NCBI RefSeq assembly: GCF_013410565.1
Contig: NZ_JACCFO010000001.1
Location: forward strand, 248,001-312,000
Direction: 5' to 3'
DNA from: Streptomonospora nanhaiensis
GTDB lineage: Bacteria; Actinomycetota; Actinomycetes; Streptosporangiales; Streptosporangiaceae
DNA length: 64,000 bases
Both the position numbers and the translations under genes were made by a program. The notes beneath the pieces were generated by a model. It was not told the origin of the DNA and ran no database searches. It was given only the letters and a program-made list of their open reading frames with translations. Numbering within the stretch: position 1 is the stretch's first letter; each line of letters starts with the position of its first letter. Below are positions 35,574-49,478 of this stretch, piece after piece.

Positions 35574-36187
35574 AGCAGGCTCCCTGAATCGCAGAGGGTC
35601 CGCCCCGGGGGGCGGACGGGGGATCGGCCCGGTGCTCGGGCCGCCGCGGAGTCGACGCGGCGCGGGCCGAACGGCGGGGCCGCCGCGTGGCGGGCACGCG
35701 CGGACCCGCCGGGGGCGGGGGGTGGCGGCCGCCTCCGCACCGGAGGGGTGGGCGGTGCGGGCGCCGCCGCGCGGCCGCTCGCCGATGGTCGATCGGGGCG
35801 CGCCGGTGAGCGGTGGCGGAATCCTACGGGCGGGGTGAACAGCGGGTGTTCGTTCCCGCGGACAAAAACCCGGGACCTTCTTGGTTGTTCCGCACAGTTG
35901 TGCGCCAGGAGAACACGGAGGTCGGGGCCTGCCGGAGGGTACCGGGCGCCGCACCCCCGCCGCGCCCCTCCGGGCCCTGGCGCGCGCGGCCGCGACACGC
36001 CCGCAGGCCGCTGAGCTGGGAGTTGTGGATGAGCGGGGCGGGGCCGGTGGGTCCGGAGTTAGGGTGAGAACCTCCAGTGGCGCAGACCGCGCACCGGCCG
36101 GCCGCCGGGCGCCCGCCGCCACCGGCCGTCGTGTCCGACCGACCGATCCCTGACCGTTTGAACCCCGACCGACAGAGAGCACGAGCT
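35574..36187. other. Intergenic 614 bases upstream of dnaE
   Basis: No gene is seen. The region separates the divergent MFS gene and dnaE, so both promoters should lie here. The stretch 35815-35935 is less GC-rich and contains a 6-base inverted repeat CGCACA-GT-TGTGCG (35891-35904). Weak open frames on both strands have only Arg/Pro/Gly-rich content. Confidence 0.5.
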
Positions 36188-39742
<3,555 letters not shown>

Positions 39743-39994
39743 GGCCCGCCGGCGCCGCCCCCCGCCGGGCCGTCCGCGCCGTCCACCCCGCCCGGGTGGC
39801 GCGCGGCGGCCCGGCGTGCCCGGTCGCCCCTCCCACGGGCCCCGGCCGCCCTTCGCCCACCCCCGCCGCCAGGAAACCGACCGGATGGTATGTTGTGGTC
39901 GTTTACGTCGAGCGGGGCCGCTCGGCCGTGCCGCCGCGCGGCGCGTCCGGGCGCCATGGGCCGCCCCGCGGCCCGATCAGACCAGGGAGTGCGC

Positions 39995-41029
39995 ATGGGC
40001 GACAACGCCGGGACCGCCAATCCACCGGGCCTGGACCTGCGGCGGCTGGAGGACCACCTGGCGGCCCACCTGCCCGGCGTGGTCCAGGGCGAGCTGAAGG
40101 GCGAGGTCATCGCCGGAGGCCGGTCCAACCTCACCTACGCGGTCACCGACGGCCGCACCCGCTGGGTGGTGCGCCGGCCGCCCCTGGGCCACGTACTGCC
40201 CACCGCCCACGACATGGCCCGCGAGCACCGGGTGGTGTCGGCCCTGGCCGGCACCGCGGTCCCCGTGCCGGGCACCCTGCTGCTGTGCACCGACCCCGAC
40301 GTGATCGGCGCGCCCTTCTACGTCATGGAGTACGTGGAGGGGGTGCCCTACCGCACCGCCCGCCAGCTCGCCGCGATCGGCCCCGAGCGCACCCACGCCG
40401 TCGCCATGACCATGATCGACACCCTGGTGGCGCTGCACGCGGTCGACCCCGCCGGCGTGGGCCTGGCCGACTTCGGACGCCCCGAGGGCTTCCTGGAGCG
40501 GCAGGTGCGCCGCTGGTCCCAGCAGCTGGAGGCGTCGCGCAGCCGCGAGCTGCCCGGCATCGACGAGCTGCGCTCGCGCCTGGCCGAGAACATCCCCGAG
40601 GGCACCGCGCCCGCCATCGTGCACGGCGACTACCGACTGGACAACCTGCTGGTGGGGCCCGACGACCGCGTCCGCGCGGTCATCGACTGGGAGATGTCCA
40701 CCCTGGGCGACCCGCTCACCGACCTCGCGCTGATCCTCACCTACAACAGCGAGGCCATGCGCGCCAGCACCGGGGTCAGCGACGCCCACACCGCCGAGGG
40801 CTACCCCGACGCCGACGAGATCATCGCCCGCTACGCCGCGGGCTCGGGCCGCGACATCACCCACCTGGACTGGTACGTGGGCCTGGCGTTCTTCAAGCTG
40901 GCGGTGATCCTGGAGGGGATCCACTACCGCTACCGGCAGGGCAAGACCGTGGGGGCCGACTTCGACCGCATCGGCGAGGTGGTGCCGCGGCTGGTCGAGG
41001 GCGGGCTCAAGTACCTGACCGGGGACTGA
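39995..41029 (+). CDS. APH-family phosphotransferase (ACAD10-like kinase domain)
   Basis: The 344-residue protein has the APH kinase fold: a nucleotide-binding start (EVIAGGRSNLTYAV, WVVRRPP with Lys replaced by Arg-Arg), VMEYVEGVPY hinge, catalytic loop IVHGDYRLDNLLVG and metal-binding AVIDWEMSTLGDPLTDLALIL. This is the group fused to acyl-CoA dehydrogenases in ACAD10/11, thought to phosphorylate hydroxyacyl substrates, rather than an aminoglycoside resistance enzyme. ATG 39995 has CAGGGAG upstream. Its 3' end overlaps the convergent reductase gene by 23 bases. Confidence 0.88.
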   Translation: MGDNAGTANPPGLDLRRLEDHLAAHLPGVVQGELKGEVIAGGRSNLTYAVTDGRTRWVVRRPPLGHVLPTAHDMAREHRVVSALAGTAVPVPGTLLLCTDPDVIGAPFYVMEYVEGVPYRTARQLAAIGPERTHAVAMTMIDTLVALHAVDPAGVGLADFGRPEGFLERQVRRWSQQLEASRSRELPGIDELRSRLAENIPEGTAPAIVHGDYRLDNLLVGPDDRVRAVIDWEMSTLGDPLTDLALILTYNSEAMRASTGVSDAHTAEGYPDADEIIARYAAGSGRDITHLDWYVGLAFFKLAVILEGIHYRYRQGKTVGADFDRIGEVVPRLVEGGLKYLTGD

Positions 41030-42026
41030 GCACCGGGGCGCCGGGGCCGCCGCCGCTGAGCCGCGCGCGGTCGTGGGGCGCGTCGAAGTCGGGCCGCGGC
41101 CCCACCGGCACGATCCGGCGCGGGTTCAGGTTGCCGTGGGTGACGTAGTAGTGCCGCCGGATGTGGTCGAAGTCGGTGGTCTCGCGGAACGCCGGCAGCG
41201 TGTAGAGGTCGCGGGTGTAGCCCCACAGGTTGGGGTAGTCCGCCAGCCGCCGCAGGTTGGTCTTGAAGTGGGTGAAGTACACGGTGTCGAACCGCGCCAG
41301 GGTCACCCACAGCCGGATGTCGGCCTCGGTGACGAAGTCGCCGGTGAGGAACCGGCGGTCGGCCAGCAGCTCCTCAAGCTCGTCCAGGGCCGCGAACAGT
41401 TCGGCGACCGCGGAGTCGTAGGCCTCCTGGCTGGGCGCGAACCCGCACTTGTAGACCCCGTTGTTGATTGCCGCGTAGACCCGCTCGTTGAGGCGGTCGA
41501 TCTCGGCCCGCGCGTGCTCGGGGTACAGCTCCACGTCGTGCTCGGCCCAGGCGTTGAAGCGGGCGTTGAGGTCGAGGGTGATGTCGGGGAAGTGGTTGCT
41601 GACGATGCGGCGGGTGGCGGTGTCCCACAGCACCGGCACCGAGATGTGGCCGTCGTAGCCCGGCTCGGTGGCCTCGTACAGCTCCCGCAGCAGGGCGAAC
41701 CCGCCGACCTCGTCGGGGCCGTGGCCGGGGCCCTCGCGGAACGCCCAGCCCCGGCCGTCGCGCACGGGGTCGACGATCGCCACCGAGACCGCCTTCTCCA
41801 GGCCCTTGAGCCGCCGCACGATCAGGCTGCGCTGGGCCCACGGGCAGGCGTAGGAGGCGTAGACGCGGTAGCGGCCGGGCTCGGCGGGGAACCGCTCGCC
41901 GCCGACGCGCTCCTGGAAGGGGTAGGTGGGGCGCTCGAAGGTGCGGCCCTTGGGCGCGGTCATGCTCCCGCCGTACTCGCCGTAGACGGCGAAGTCGACG
42001 GGCGTGGCGACGATGGCGGTGTCCAC
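41007..42026 (-). CDS. Glutathionyl-hydroquinone reductase-like Xi-class GST (YqjG/ECM4)
   Basis: The 339-residue protein has the Xi-class signature: catalytic Cys in YASYACPWAQRSLIVRRLKGL, the downstream TARRIVSNHF-like segment (RRIVSNHFPDI) and YKCGFAPSQEAYDSAVAELF with GDFVTEADIRLWVTLARFDTVYFTHFKTNLRRL. These enzymes reduce glutathionyl-hydroquinones; in a mycothiol-using actinomycete the physiological thiol is probably mycothiol, so the exact substrate is open. GTG 42026 is chosen for its GGGAGG 6 bases upstream, and it adds VDTAIVATPVDFAVYGEYGG before the inner Met. Confidence 0.92.
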   Translation of the reverse strand: MDTAIVATPVDFAVYGEYGGSMTAPKGRTFERPTYPFQERVGGERFPAEPGRYRVYASYACPWAQRSLIVRRLKGLEKAVSVAIVDPVRDGRGWAFREGPGHGPDEVGGFALLRELYEATEPGYDGHISVPVLWDTATRRIVSNHFPDITLDLNARFNAWAEHDVELYPEHARAEIDRLNERVYAAINNGVYKCGFAPSQEAYDSAVAELFAALDELEELLADRRFLTGDFVTEADIRLWVTLARFDTVYFTHFKTNLRRLADYPNLWGYTRDLYTLPAFRETTDFDHIRRHYYVTHGNLNPRRIVPVGPRPDFDAPHDRARLSGGGPGAPVLSPRSGT

Positions 42027-42196
42027 GGTGAGCCTCCCGGTCGCTGCGGCGCGGCCCGCCCGGCGCGGGCGCCCAAACCCCTGCATACCCGACACCGGGG
42101 CCGCGCGCCAGCCCGCTTCCCAGGGGGTGTCAAACGGCCGCGGAGGGGCGGTGGACACGGCGTCGCCGAGCCGTGGACCACCGGCGACGCCGCTGA

Positions 42197-43024
<828 letters not shown>

Positions 43025-43209
43025 GCCCGCAGACGGCATGAGGGGGCGGGGCCCGGTCCCCGCCCGCGGGTGCGGCGGTGCCTCCGGGACCGCCGCCCGC
43101 GGCCGCCCCGAGCGCGTCCCCGCCGCCGCACGCCCCCGCCCACGCACTGCCCCCCCGCTCACGCAACGCCCCCCAGAGCAACCGAACAAGAACAGGACGA
43201 ACAGACTCC

Positions 43210-43974
43210 ATGGGAATCCTTGAGGGCAAGCGCATCCTCGTCACCGGGGTGATCACCGACAGCTCGATCGCCTTCCACATCGCGCGGCTGTGCCAGGAGC
43301 AGGGCGCCACCGTCGTCCTGACCGGCTACGGCCGCCTCTCCCTCGTCGAACGGATCGCCCAGCGCCTCCCCGAGACCCCTCCGGTGCTGGAACTCGACGT
43401 CACCGACACCGAGCACCTGGACAGCCTCGCCGACCGCGTGCGCGAGCACGTGGACGGCCTCGACGGCATCGTGCACTCCATCGGCTTCACCCCCCAGGAG
43501 GCCCTGGGCGGCAACTTCCTCAACACGTCGTGGGAGGACGTCGCCACGGCGATGCACACCTCGACGTACTCGCTGAAGGCGCTGTCCACGGCCCTGCTGC
43601 CGCTCATGAAGGACGGCGGGTCCATCGTGGCGATGGACTTCCAGCACAACGTCTCCTTCCCCGTCTACGACTGGATGGGCGTGGCCAAGGCCGGGCTCAT
43701 GTCCACGGCGCGCTACCTGGCCCGCTACCTGGGCAAGGACGCCATCCGGGTCAACCTGGTCTCGGCCGGGCCGCTGCGCACGATGGCCGCGCGCAGCATC
43801 CCCGGCTTCGAGGAACTGGCCGACATGTGGCCGGAGCGCGCCCCGCTGGGCTGGGACACCGCCAACCCCGAGCCGGCCGCGCGCGCGGTCGTGGCGCTGC
43901 TGTCGGACTGGTTCCCGGCCACGACGGGCGAGGTCGTGCACGTCGACGGCGGTTTCCACTCCACCGGCGCGTAG
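43210..43974 (+). CDS. fabI: Enoyl-ACP reductase (NADH), FabI/InhA type
   Basis: The 254-residue enzyme starts MGILEGKRILVTGVITDSSIAFHIAR with the FabI-type nucleotide motif (GVITDSSIA in place of GxxxGxG), as in InhA. Its catalytic pair is Tyr-x6-Lys in YDWMGVAKAGL, preceded by MDFQHNVSFPV; the InhA equivalents are MDFDPS...AYNWMTVAK. It does the last reduction of each fatty acid cycle and is the isoniazid/triclosan target family. It is 185 bases downstream of fabG on the same strand and ends in a strong terminator. Confidence 0.95.
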   Translation: MGILEGKRILVTGVITDSSIAFHIARLCQEQGATVVLTGYGRLSLVERIAQRLPETPPVLELDVTDTEHLDSLADRVREHVDGLDGIVHSIGFTPQEALGGNFLNTSWEDVATAMHTSTYSLKALSTALLPLMKDGGSIVAMDFQHNVSFPVYDWMGVAKAGLMSTARYLARYLGKDAIRVNLVSAGPLRTMAARSIPGFEELADMWPERAPLGWDTANPEPAARAVVALLSDWFPATTGEVVHVDGGFHSTGA

Positions 43975-43997
43975 GCTTCCCGCGCCCAGGGCGCGAC

Positions 43998-44031
43998 GCG
44001 GGCGTCCCCTCCACGCGGAGGGGGCGCCCGC
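43998..44031. terminator. Hairpin terminator after fabI
   Basis: A 15-pair stem (43998-44012 with 44017-44031, one G-T pair) around the loop ACGC lies 24 bases after the fabI stop and should end the fabG-fabI transcript. Confidence 0.7.
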
Positions 44032-44203
44032 AGTGGCGTCCGGGGGAGGCCCGGCGGGGGAGCGGGCCGGGGGAGCGGGCAGAGGAGGCAGGGGAGGCGG
44101 CGGGGGAAGTAGGGGAGCAGGGAGGCGGGCGGGGAGCGGGGCGGTGGCCCCGCCGACGGCCGTCCGAGGGAGTCGGCACGAGAGATCAGAGAGGACGGAC
44201 AGC

Positions 44204-44956
44204 ATGGATCTGGGACTTGGGGGCGCCCGCGTCGTGGTGACAGGTGCGAGCCGGGGCATCGGCCGGGCGATCGCCCAGACGTTCGCGGAGGAGGGCGCCG
44301 ACCTCGCGGTGTGCGCCCGCTCGCCCGAGCCGCTGGAGCGGGCGGCCGAGGAGCTGCGGGCGCTGGGGGCCACCGTGGTCGCCGAGCCGGTGGACGTCGC
44401 CGACACCGACGCGCTGACGGGCTTTCTGGACCGCGCCGCCGACGGGCTGGGCGGGATCGACGTGCTGGTGTCCAACGTGTCGGGCGGGAGTTCGGCGTCC
44501 TGGGAGCAGAGCTTCGCCACCGACGTGCTGCCGTTCGTGCGGATGGCCGAGCACGCGGCCCCGCGGCTGGCGGAGTCCGAGCGGGGCGGCGCGATCGTGC
44601 TGATCTCGACCACGTCGGCGCTGCACTCCGGGCGGCCTTCGGGCCCCAAGTCCTACGGCGCGGTGAAGGCGGCGCTGAACCACCACGCGGCGGCCCTGGG
44701 CCGGACCCTGCCCGAGCGGGGGATCCGCGTCAACACGGTGTCGCCCGGCCCGGTGGAGTTCGAGGGCGGCGGCTGGGCCCGCCGCCGCACGGCGGACCCC
44801 GAGTTCTACACCAGCGTGCGCGACGGAATCCCCATGGGCCGCATGGGCCGCCCCGAGGAGGTCGCCCGCGCCGTCGTCTTCCTCGCATCGCCTGCGGCGT
44901 CCTTCATCACGGGCGCGAACCTGGTCGTGGACGGCGGCTTCGTCGACCGCGTGTGA
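44204..44956 (+). CDS. SDR-family oxidoreductase
   Basis: The 250-residue protein is a classical SDR with VVVTGASRGIGRAIAQ, LVSNVSGGSS (NNAG equivalent with Ser), catalytic Ser in LISTTSALHS and Tyr-x3-Lys in SYGAVKAALN. The substrate loop is VSPGPVEFEGGGWARRR. The natural substrate is unknown. GAGAGGA sits 8 bases before ATG 44204. It is separated from fabI by a terminator, so it is probably its own unit despite the shared family. Confidence 0.88.
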   Translation: MDLGLGGARVVVTGASRGIGRAIAQTFAEEGADLAVCARSPEPLERAAEELRALGATVVAEPVDVADTDALTGFLDRAADGLGGIDVLVSNVSGGSSASWEQSFATDVLPFVRMAEHAAPRLAESERGGAIVLISTTSALHSGRPSGPKSYGAVKAALNHHAAALGRTLPERGIRVNTVSPGPVEFEGGGWARRRTADPEFYTSVRDGIPMGRMGRPEEVARAVVFLASPAASFITGANLVVDGGFVDRV

Positions 44957-45713
44957 CGGCCGTGTCGGGGGCGGCGAGGGCGGCGAGGCCCCCGGTCACC
45001 GGCCCCCGGGGCATGTGGTGCGGCCCCCTACGAGGCGTGGCAACGACGACAGCAGCCTGGGTCGCGCGCGACCACCGGTTCCCGTAGCCGCGCCCTGAGC
45101 GGTGTCCGTAATGTCGCGAATGCCACCATATTCGTCGTGAAATGTGAGACGAATGAGGTTGCTGGGCGACGCTCTGGGGGTTTGGGCGTTGGTTTCGACC
45201 GGAAATCGTAGATCGTCGTCGAGGGAAACGGGCATAAGTGCCAAAGCAGACGGCGAGAGGTCGCGGTTGTCCCACATGGTGGACGTGTGCGCTGCTCGGG
45301 TGGCCCATGGGGTCCCGCTTGGCGTCCAAATGCGGGGGTCATTCGGGCAAAGGTGGCAGAAGCGGTAGTTGAAAGTAGACCTGTCTGCGGTTTGCGTCCC
45401 GGGGCCTCGCGGCAGTCTTCTCCCGGCCAACGGCCACGCCCCGGTCTCCGGTCAGCGCCGCCGACCTCCCGGGGCGGCGCTCCTTCCTCCCGTGCGAGGG
45501 TCCTGCCCAGCCCGCCGCGCCGCCCCCGCCGGGGCCTGGACCGCGCTCGCGGGGACCGGTGGCCGCCAAGCCGCCCCTCCGGCGCCGTTGCCATGCTCCC
45601 CGAGTACCGGTGACCGCTGAGCCGGCCGCCCGGGACCCTCGCCGCCGCGTCTTGGCCCCTGCCTTCTACCGGCCTCGGCGAGCGTGTGTCCGGACGTCCC
45701 GGACATCAGCCGG
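44957..45713. other. 757 bases without a confident gene, with a low-GC stretch
   Basis: Between 45100 and 45380 base composition drops clearly below the surroundings. On the minus strand a frame there reads MPVSLDDDLRFPVETNAQT and LIRLTFHDEYGG, preceded by FCHLCPND; the DNA word AGATCGTCGTC and flanks are shared with 20500-20511. No family is recognised and no ribosome binding site is seen. The remainder is GC-rich with no features. I read this as promoter DNA plus decayed or imported sequence. Confidence 0.45.
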
Positions 45714-47768
45714 TCAGCCTTCGCGGAGGACCTGGACCAGGCGGGTGTGGCGGTTCAGGGCCGCGTTGTCGCGGACGGCCGAGGCGAGGGCCGGGCCGGC
45801 CGCCTGCACGATGGACAGGTGGCGGCGGGCGGCGGACACGGCGGTGTAGACCTGGGGCCGCGACCCCTTGGTCTCGGGTGGGAACACCGCCACCACGGCC
45901 GGCCAGGCGCCGCCGTGGGCGGCGGCCACGGTGAGCGCCCAGCCCGGACGCAACCGGCCGACATCGGCGACCGGGACACGCGAGCCGTCGGGCAGCTCCA
46001 CGAAAAGGTCCGCGCCGGTGCCTCGGGGGTCGGCGTTCCCGCCTCCTGCGGGGCGGGTGCCCCCGCGCTCTCCTCCGGTGGCGCTTCCGGGAACGGCGCC
46101 CATACCGCCACCGTCGGAGCCCTGGCTGCCCTGGTCTTCCCGACCGACCTCAGCGCCGTCTCGGCCCCGATCGGGCTCACCGCCCTCGACGCCGGGCGCG
46201 CCGCCATCGTCGGGCACGCTCTCGGGCGCGCCATCGGGAGCCCCCTCCGGCGCCGCCTCGGCGCGCAGGTAGCCGACGTCGCCCGCCGCGAGGCCGGGGC
46301 CGTCGACGGTGACCACGACGCGGTCGCCCACGTCCAGGCCGTTGTGGGTGCCCGGGCCCGGGTTGAACCGCTCCTTGCACGCGCGGTTGAGCGCCTCGGT
46401 GCCCGCCTCGCCGCCGCGCGTGGCCGCCACCAGCTGCACCTGCTCCACGGGGATGCCCAGCGCCCGGGGAATGGAGTCGCCGATGAGCTGCGCCGCCCGG
46501 TGCGCGGCGGCGGCGCCGGAGTCCGCCGGGACCACGACGACCTCCCGCTCGGGCGCGCTCACCTCCTCCAGGGCGCCGCCCGCCACCAGGCCGGCCAGCC
46601 GCGCGATGGGACCGGGCTGCGGCCCGTCGGGGAGTTCGGCCACGTGCACCACCCGCGACGCCACGAGGTCGGCCACCACCCGGCCCGGTGCCGCCGAAGG
46701 CGCCTGGGCGGGGTCGGCGATCAGCACCAGGTGCGTGCCGTCGGCGCAGGCGTCGACCAGCGCGGCGGCGCGCTCCACGTCCAGCCACATCGCCCCGGCG
46801 ACCACCACCAGCCCGGCCTCGATCGGACGCTCGGCCCCTCGGGCGTAGACGCCGGGCGCCCGCGCCTCCAGGAGCGCGGCCAGCGGCACCGCGCGCACGT
46901 CGTCGCCCGCGCCGAGGTCGGCCAGGTCGGCGTTGAGGGCGGCGGCGGCCTGGGCCGTGGGCGCGGCGACCGCGATGCCGACCTCGCTGACGGCGGCGAC
47001 GGCCGCCGCGCACGCCACCGTGTGGGCGATGGGCACGGCCGCGCCCGCGCCGTGGGTCAGGACGCACACGCCCCGCAGCGCCACCGTGACCAGGGCCGCC
47101 TGCGTGCGGGGGTCGATGTCGGCGCCCAGCCGCTCGGCGGTCGCCTCGACCGTCTCGGCGGCGGTGGCGGAGTCCATGATCGGCTCGCTGGTGCCCATCA
47201 GCCGCACGACGCCCTCGCCCAGGTCCTGCTCGGCAAGGCCCACCCGGGTCAGCGCGTACCAGCGCTCGGGGTCGGGCATCTCGCCGGGGTCGCCGCCGGA
47301 GAAGTCGTCCTCGGGCTCGTCGAACATCTCGAAGAGCATGACGTCGCCGTCGTCCAGGGCGGCCGTCAGCGCGTCGTCCACCGAGCGCACGCCCAGCGAC
47401 CGCAGCGCGCCCGCCAGCCGGCGCTCCTCCAGCGCGGTGTGCCCCTCGCGGGCCGCGCGGCGCAGCAGGTGCGCGGTCAGCGCCCGGCCGCGACGGGGGT
47501 CGTCGGGCGAGGCGTCGGCGCCCAGGGCGCGCCGCGCGCAGAAGTCGGCCTGCTCGGGGATGACCGAGCCCAGGGCCAGCAGCCGCCACGGGTCGGCCGC
47601 GAGTTCACCGGCGGCGCCCGGGCCCAGGGCCGCGACCAGCGGCGCCGCCAGTGAGCCGGGGGCGCCCATGCGCTGAAGCACCTCGCCGGTGCGCTCGACC
47701 GCGCCGCCCTCCGGATCGGCGCCCGCGAACTGCGGCGTTGACGGCGTCGGTGTCGGCGCCTCGGGCAT
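45714..47768 (-). CDS. RecD2-like helicase with degenerate ATPase motifs
   Basis: The 684-residue protein follows the RecD2 plan: N-terminal helix-hairpin-helix-type region (ERTGEVLQRMGAPGSL, FCARRALGAD), then motif remnants in order. The Walker A position reads LTHGAGAAVPIAHT instead of GGPGTGKT, without the Lys; Walker B is VVVAGAMWLDV; motif III is LVLIADPAQAPS; LVAATRGGEAGTEALNRACKERFNP and GDRVVVTVDGPG are typical of RecD2; motif VI is VSAARRHLSIV. An insertion of about 90 acidic, Gly-rich residues (roughly 510-600) separates the SH3-like part. The family is recognisable, but ATP hydrolysis is doubtful. It may be a structural or DNA-binding relic. Confidence 0.8.
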   Translation of the reverse strand: MPEAPTPTPSTPQFAGADPEGGAVERTGEVLQRMGAPGSLAAPLVAALGPGAAGELAADPWRLLALGSVIPEQADFCARRALGADASPDDPRRGRALTAHLLRRAAREGHTALEERRLAGALRSLGVRSVDDALTAALDDGDVMLFEMFDEPEDDFSGGDPGEMPDPERWYALTRVGLAEQDLGEGVVRLMGTSEPIMDSATAAETVEATAERLGADIDPRTQAALVTVALRGVCVLTHGAGAAVPIAHTVACAAAVAAVSEVGIAVAAPTAQAAAALNADLADLGAGDDVRAVPLAALLEARAPGVYARGAERPIEAGLVVVAGAMWLDVERAAALVDACADGTHLVLIADPAQAPSAAPGRVVADLVASRVVHVAELPDGPQPGPIARLAGLVAGGALEEVSAPEREVVVVPADSGAAAAHRAAQLIGDSIPRALGIPVEQVQLVAATRGGEAGTEALNRACKERFNPGPGTHNGLDVGDRVVVTVDGPGLAAGDVGYLRAEAAPEGAPDGAPESVPDDGGAPGVEGGEPDRGRDGAEVGREDQGSQGSDGGGMGAVPGSATGGERGGTRPAGGGNADPRGTGADLFVELPDGSRVPVADVGRLRPGWALTVAAAHGGAWPAVVAVFPPETKGSRPQVYTAVSAARRHLSIVQAAGPALASAVRDNAALNRHTRLVQVLREG

Positions 47769-48116
47769 GGCGACTGGTTCCTCTCGGGCGGTGGTGGTCG
47801 TCTGAGGAGCTTAGCGAGGACCAGCGACGGCTTCACCCGGCCGCGCGTCCGGCCGCCGCAGCGCGGTCCTCCGCCCTGGCGGGCACGCCAGGCGCCTTGG
47901 CCCCGGAGCCCTGCCCACGGGCCCACGTCCCACCGCCACGCCTTCGCGCACCGGTCAGGACGGGCCGCCCGCGGCGCGGACGGAGCCGGCGGGACAGGCC
48001 GGGAGGACGCGGCAAAGGCCGGACCGGCGGAGCGGGCGGGGCGGCCGGCCGGCGGGGAATGCAGCCGGCGCGCGAAGGCAGCCCCGGGCAGGCGGGGGCC
48101 GACTCGCCGGCCCCGA
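47769..48116. other. Gene-free 348 bases
   Basis: The gap lies between the start of the RecD2-like gene and the end of the aldo/keto reductase gene, both on the minus strand. It should hold the RecD2-like promoter. I see no hairpin, repeat or coding signal. Confidence 0.5.
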
Positions 48117-49076
48117 TCAGCGCGGCGGGCCCGACGACGCGTCGTCCAGGGCCTCGCGGATCTCGCGCGGGAGTTCCACGCCCTCGGTGGCCAGGATCTC
48201 CTCCAACTGGGCGGTGGTGCGCGGGCCCACCGTGGCCGCCGCGACGCCTTCGCGGTCGCGGACCCAGCTCAGGGCCACCGCGAGCGGGGACACGCCCAGG
48301 CCCTCGGCGGCGGTGCACACCGACTCCACGATGCGGCGGCTGCGCTCGCCCAGGTAGGGCTCGACGTAGGACGCCATGTGGCTGCGCGCCGCGCGGGAGT
48401 CGCTGGGCACGCCGTTGCGGTACTGCGCGGTCAGCACGCCGCGCCCCAGCGGCGACCACGCGATGAGCCCGGCGCCGTGGTCGATCACGGCGGGCAGCAG
48501 GTCGCGCTCGGCGCCCCGGTTCAGCAGGGAGTACTCGCACCCGGCCGACACGATCGGCGTGCGGTACAGCCCCGACGCCGCGCGCTGCCAGGCGGCGTAC
48601 TTGGTGAACTGCCAGGCGGTGAAGTCGCCGGTGCCCGCGTAGCGGACCTTGCCCGAGGTCAGCGCGGTGTCCAGCGCCGACAGGGTCTCCTCGACCGGGG
48701 TGTCGGGGTCGCGCACGTGCAGCTGCCACAGGTCGACGTGGTCGGTGCCCAGCCGCCGCAGCGAGGCCTCCAGCGCCGCCAGCAGGTGCCGCCGCGACAG
48801 GTCGCAGGGGCGGAAGCCCTCGGGCGTGTGCCCGGACTTGGTGGCGATGATCACATCGTCGCGCCGGACCACCCCGCTCACCAGGCGGCCCAGGATCCGC
48901 TCGCTCTGGCCGCCGCCGTAGATATCGGCTGTGTCGACCAGGGTCCCGCCGGCGTCCACAAACGCGGTGAGCTGATCGGCGGCCTCTTCCTCGGGGGTGT
49001 CCTTTCCCCAGGTCATGGTGCCCAGAGCGGTGCGAGACACCCACAGGCCCGACCCACCCACCTGTCGCTGTTCCAT
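48117..49076 (-). CDS. Aldo/keto reductase
   Basis: The 319-residue TIM-barrel reductase has all four catalytic residues: Asp and Tyr in VDTADIYGGGQSERILG, Lys in VIIATKSG and His in LWQLHVRD. The NADPH-binding end VSPLAVALSWVRDREGVAAATVGPRTTAQLEE is standard. The substrate is unknown; the closest style is the YajO/perakine-reductase group. ATG 49076 begins MEQRQVGGSGLWVSRTALGTM. It is divergent from uppP. Confidence 0.95.
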   Translation of the reverse strand: MEQRQVGGSGLWVSRTALGTMTWGKDTPEEEAADQLTAFVDAGGTLVDTADIYGGGQSERILGRLVSGVVRRDDVIIATKSGHTPEGFRPCDLSRRHLLAALEASLRRLGTDHVDLWQLHVRDPDTPVEETLSALDTALTSGKVRYAGTGDFTAWQFTKYAAWQRAASGLYRTPIVSAGCEYSLLNRGAERDLLPAVIDHGAGLIAWSPLGRGVLTAQYRNGVPSDSRAARSHMASYVEPYLGERSRRIVESVCTAAEGLGVSPLAVALSWVRDREGVAAATVGPRTTAQLEEILATEGVELPREIREALDDASSGPPR

Positions 49077-49478
49077 GGCGCGGAGGTTACCCCGTCACGG
49101 TGTCGAAAACGGTGATACGCACCGCACCGGCCTGCGACCGCCTGCGGCCACCGCCCTCCGCCGCCCCGCGCCGCCCTCGCTCCGGCGCCGCGCCGGGCGC
49201 CCGCGCGGCCCGCCGCCTCCCGCCCCGGCTGTTGTGACCCCGGTGATCCCAGTAAGCTTCCGGGGTCTGCCCCCTGCACGTCGCGCGGCGAGCGCTCCTC
49301 GCCGCCCGGTGCGGCGACGGCGTGGCCGCGCGGTCCGTGCGCCGACGTGCGGGCGCCCGGCCGTGCCCGCTCCCACGGTCGGCCGCGAGCCACACCCCAT
49401 CCGTGCGCCGGATCGCGAAACGCCAGGGCACCAGGAGCCCCCGCACGCAAACCGAAGAACCCAGGAGCCGATCCCGCC
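49077..49478. other. Divergent promoter gap (402 bases) between the aldo/keto reductase and uppP
   Basis: No gene. Both genes point away, so both promoters should be here. Weak open frames contain only Arg/Ala/Pro-rich sequence. No convincing operator is seen. Confidence 0.5.

Noticed and set aside
44996-45430. Minus-strand ORF with FCHLC and DDDLRF segments as a zinc-finger gene
   Set aside because: No ribosome binding site, only a single Cys-x2-Cys pair, and two overlapping frames look equally protein-like; kept as a note on the low-GC stretch.
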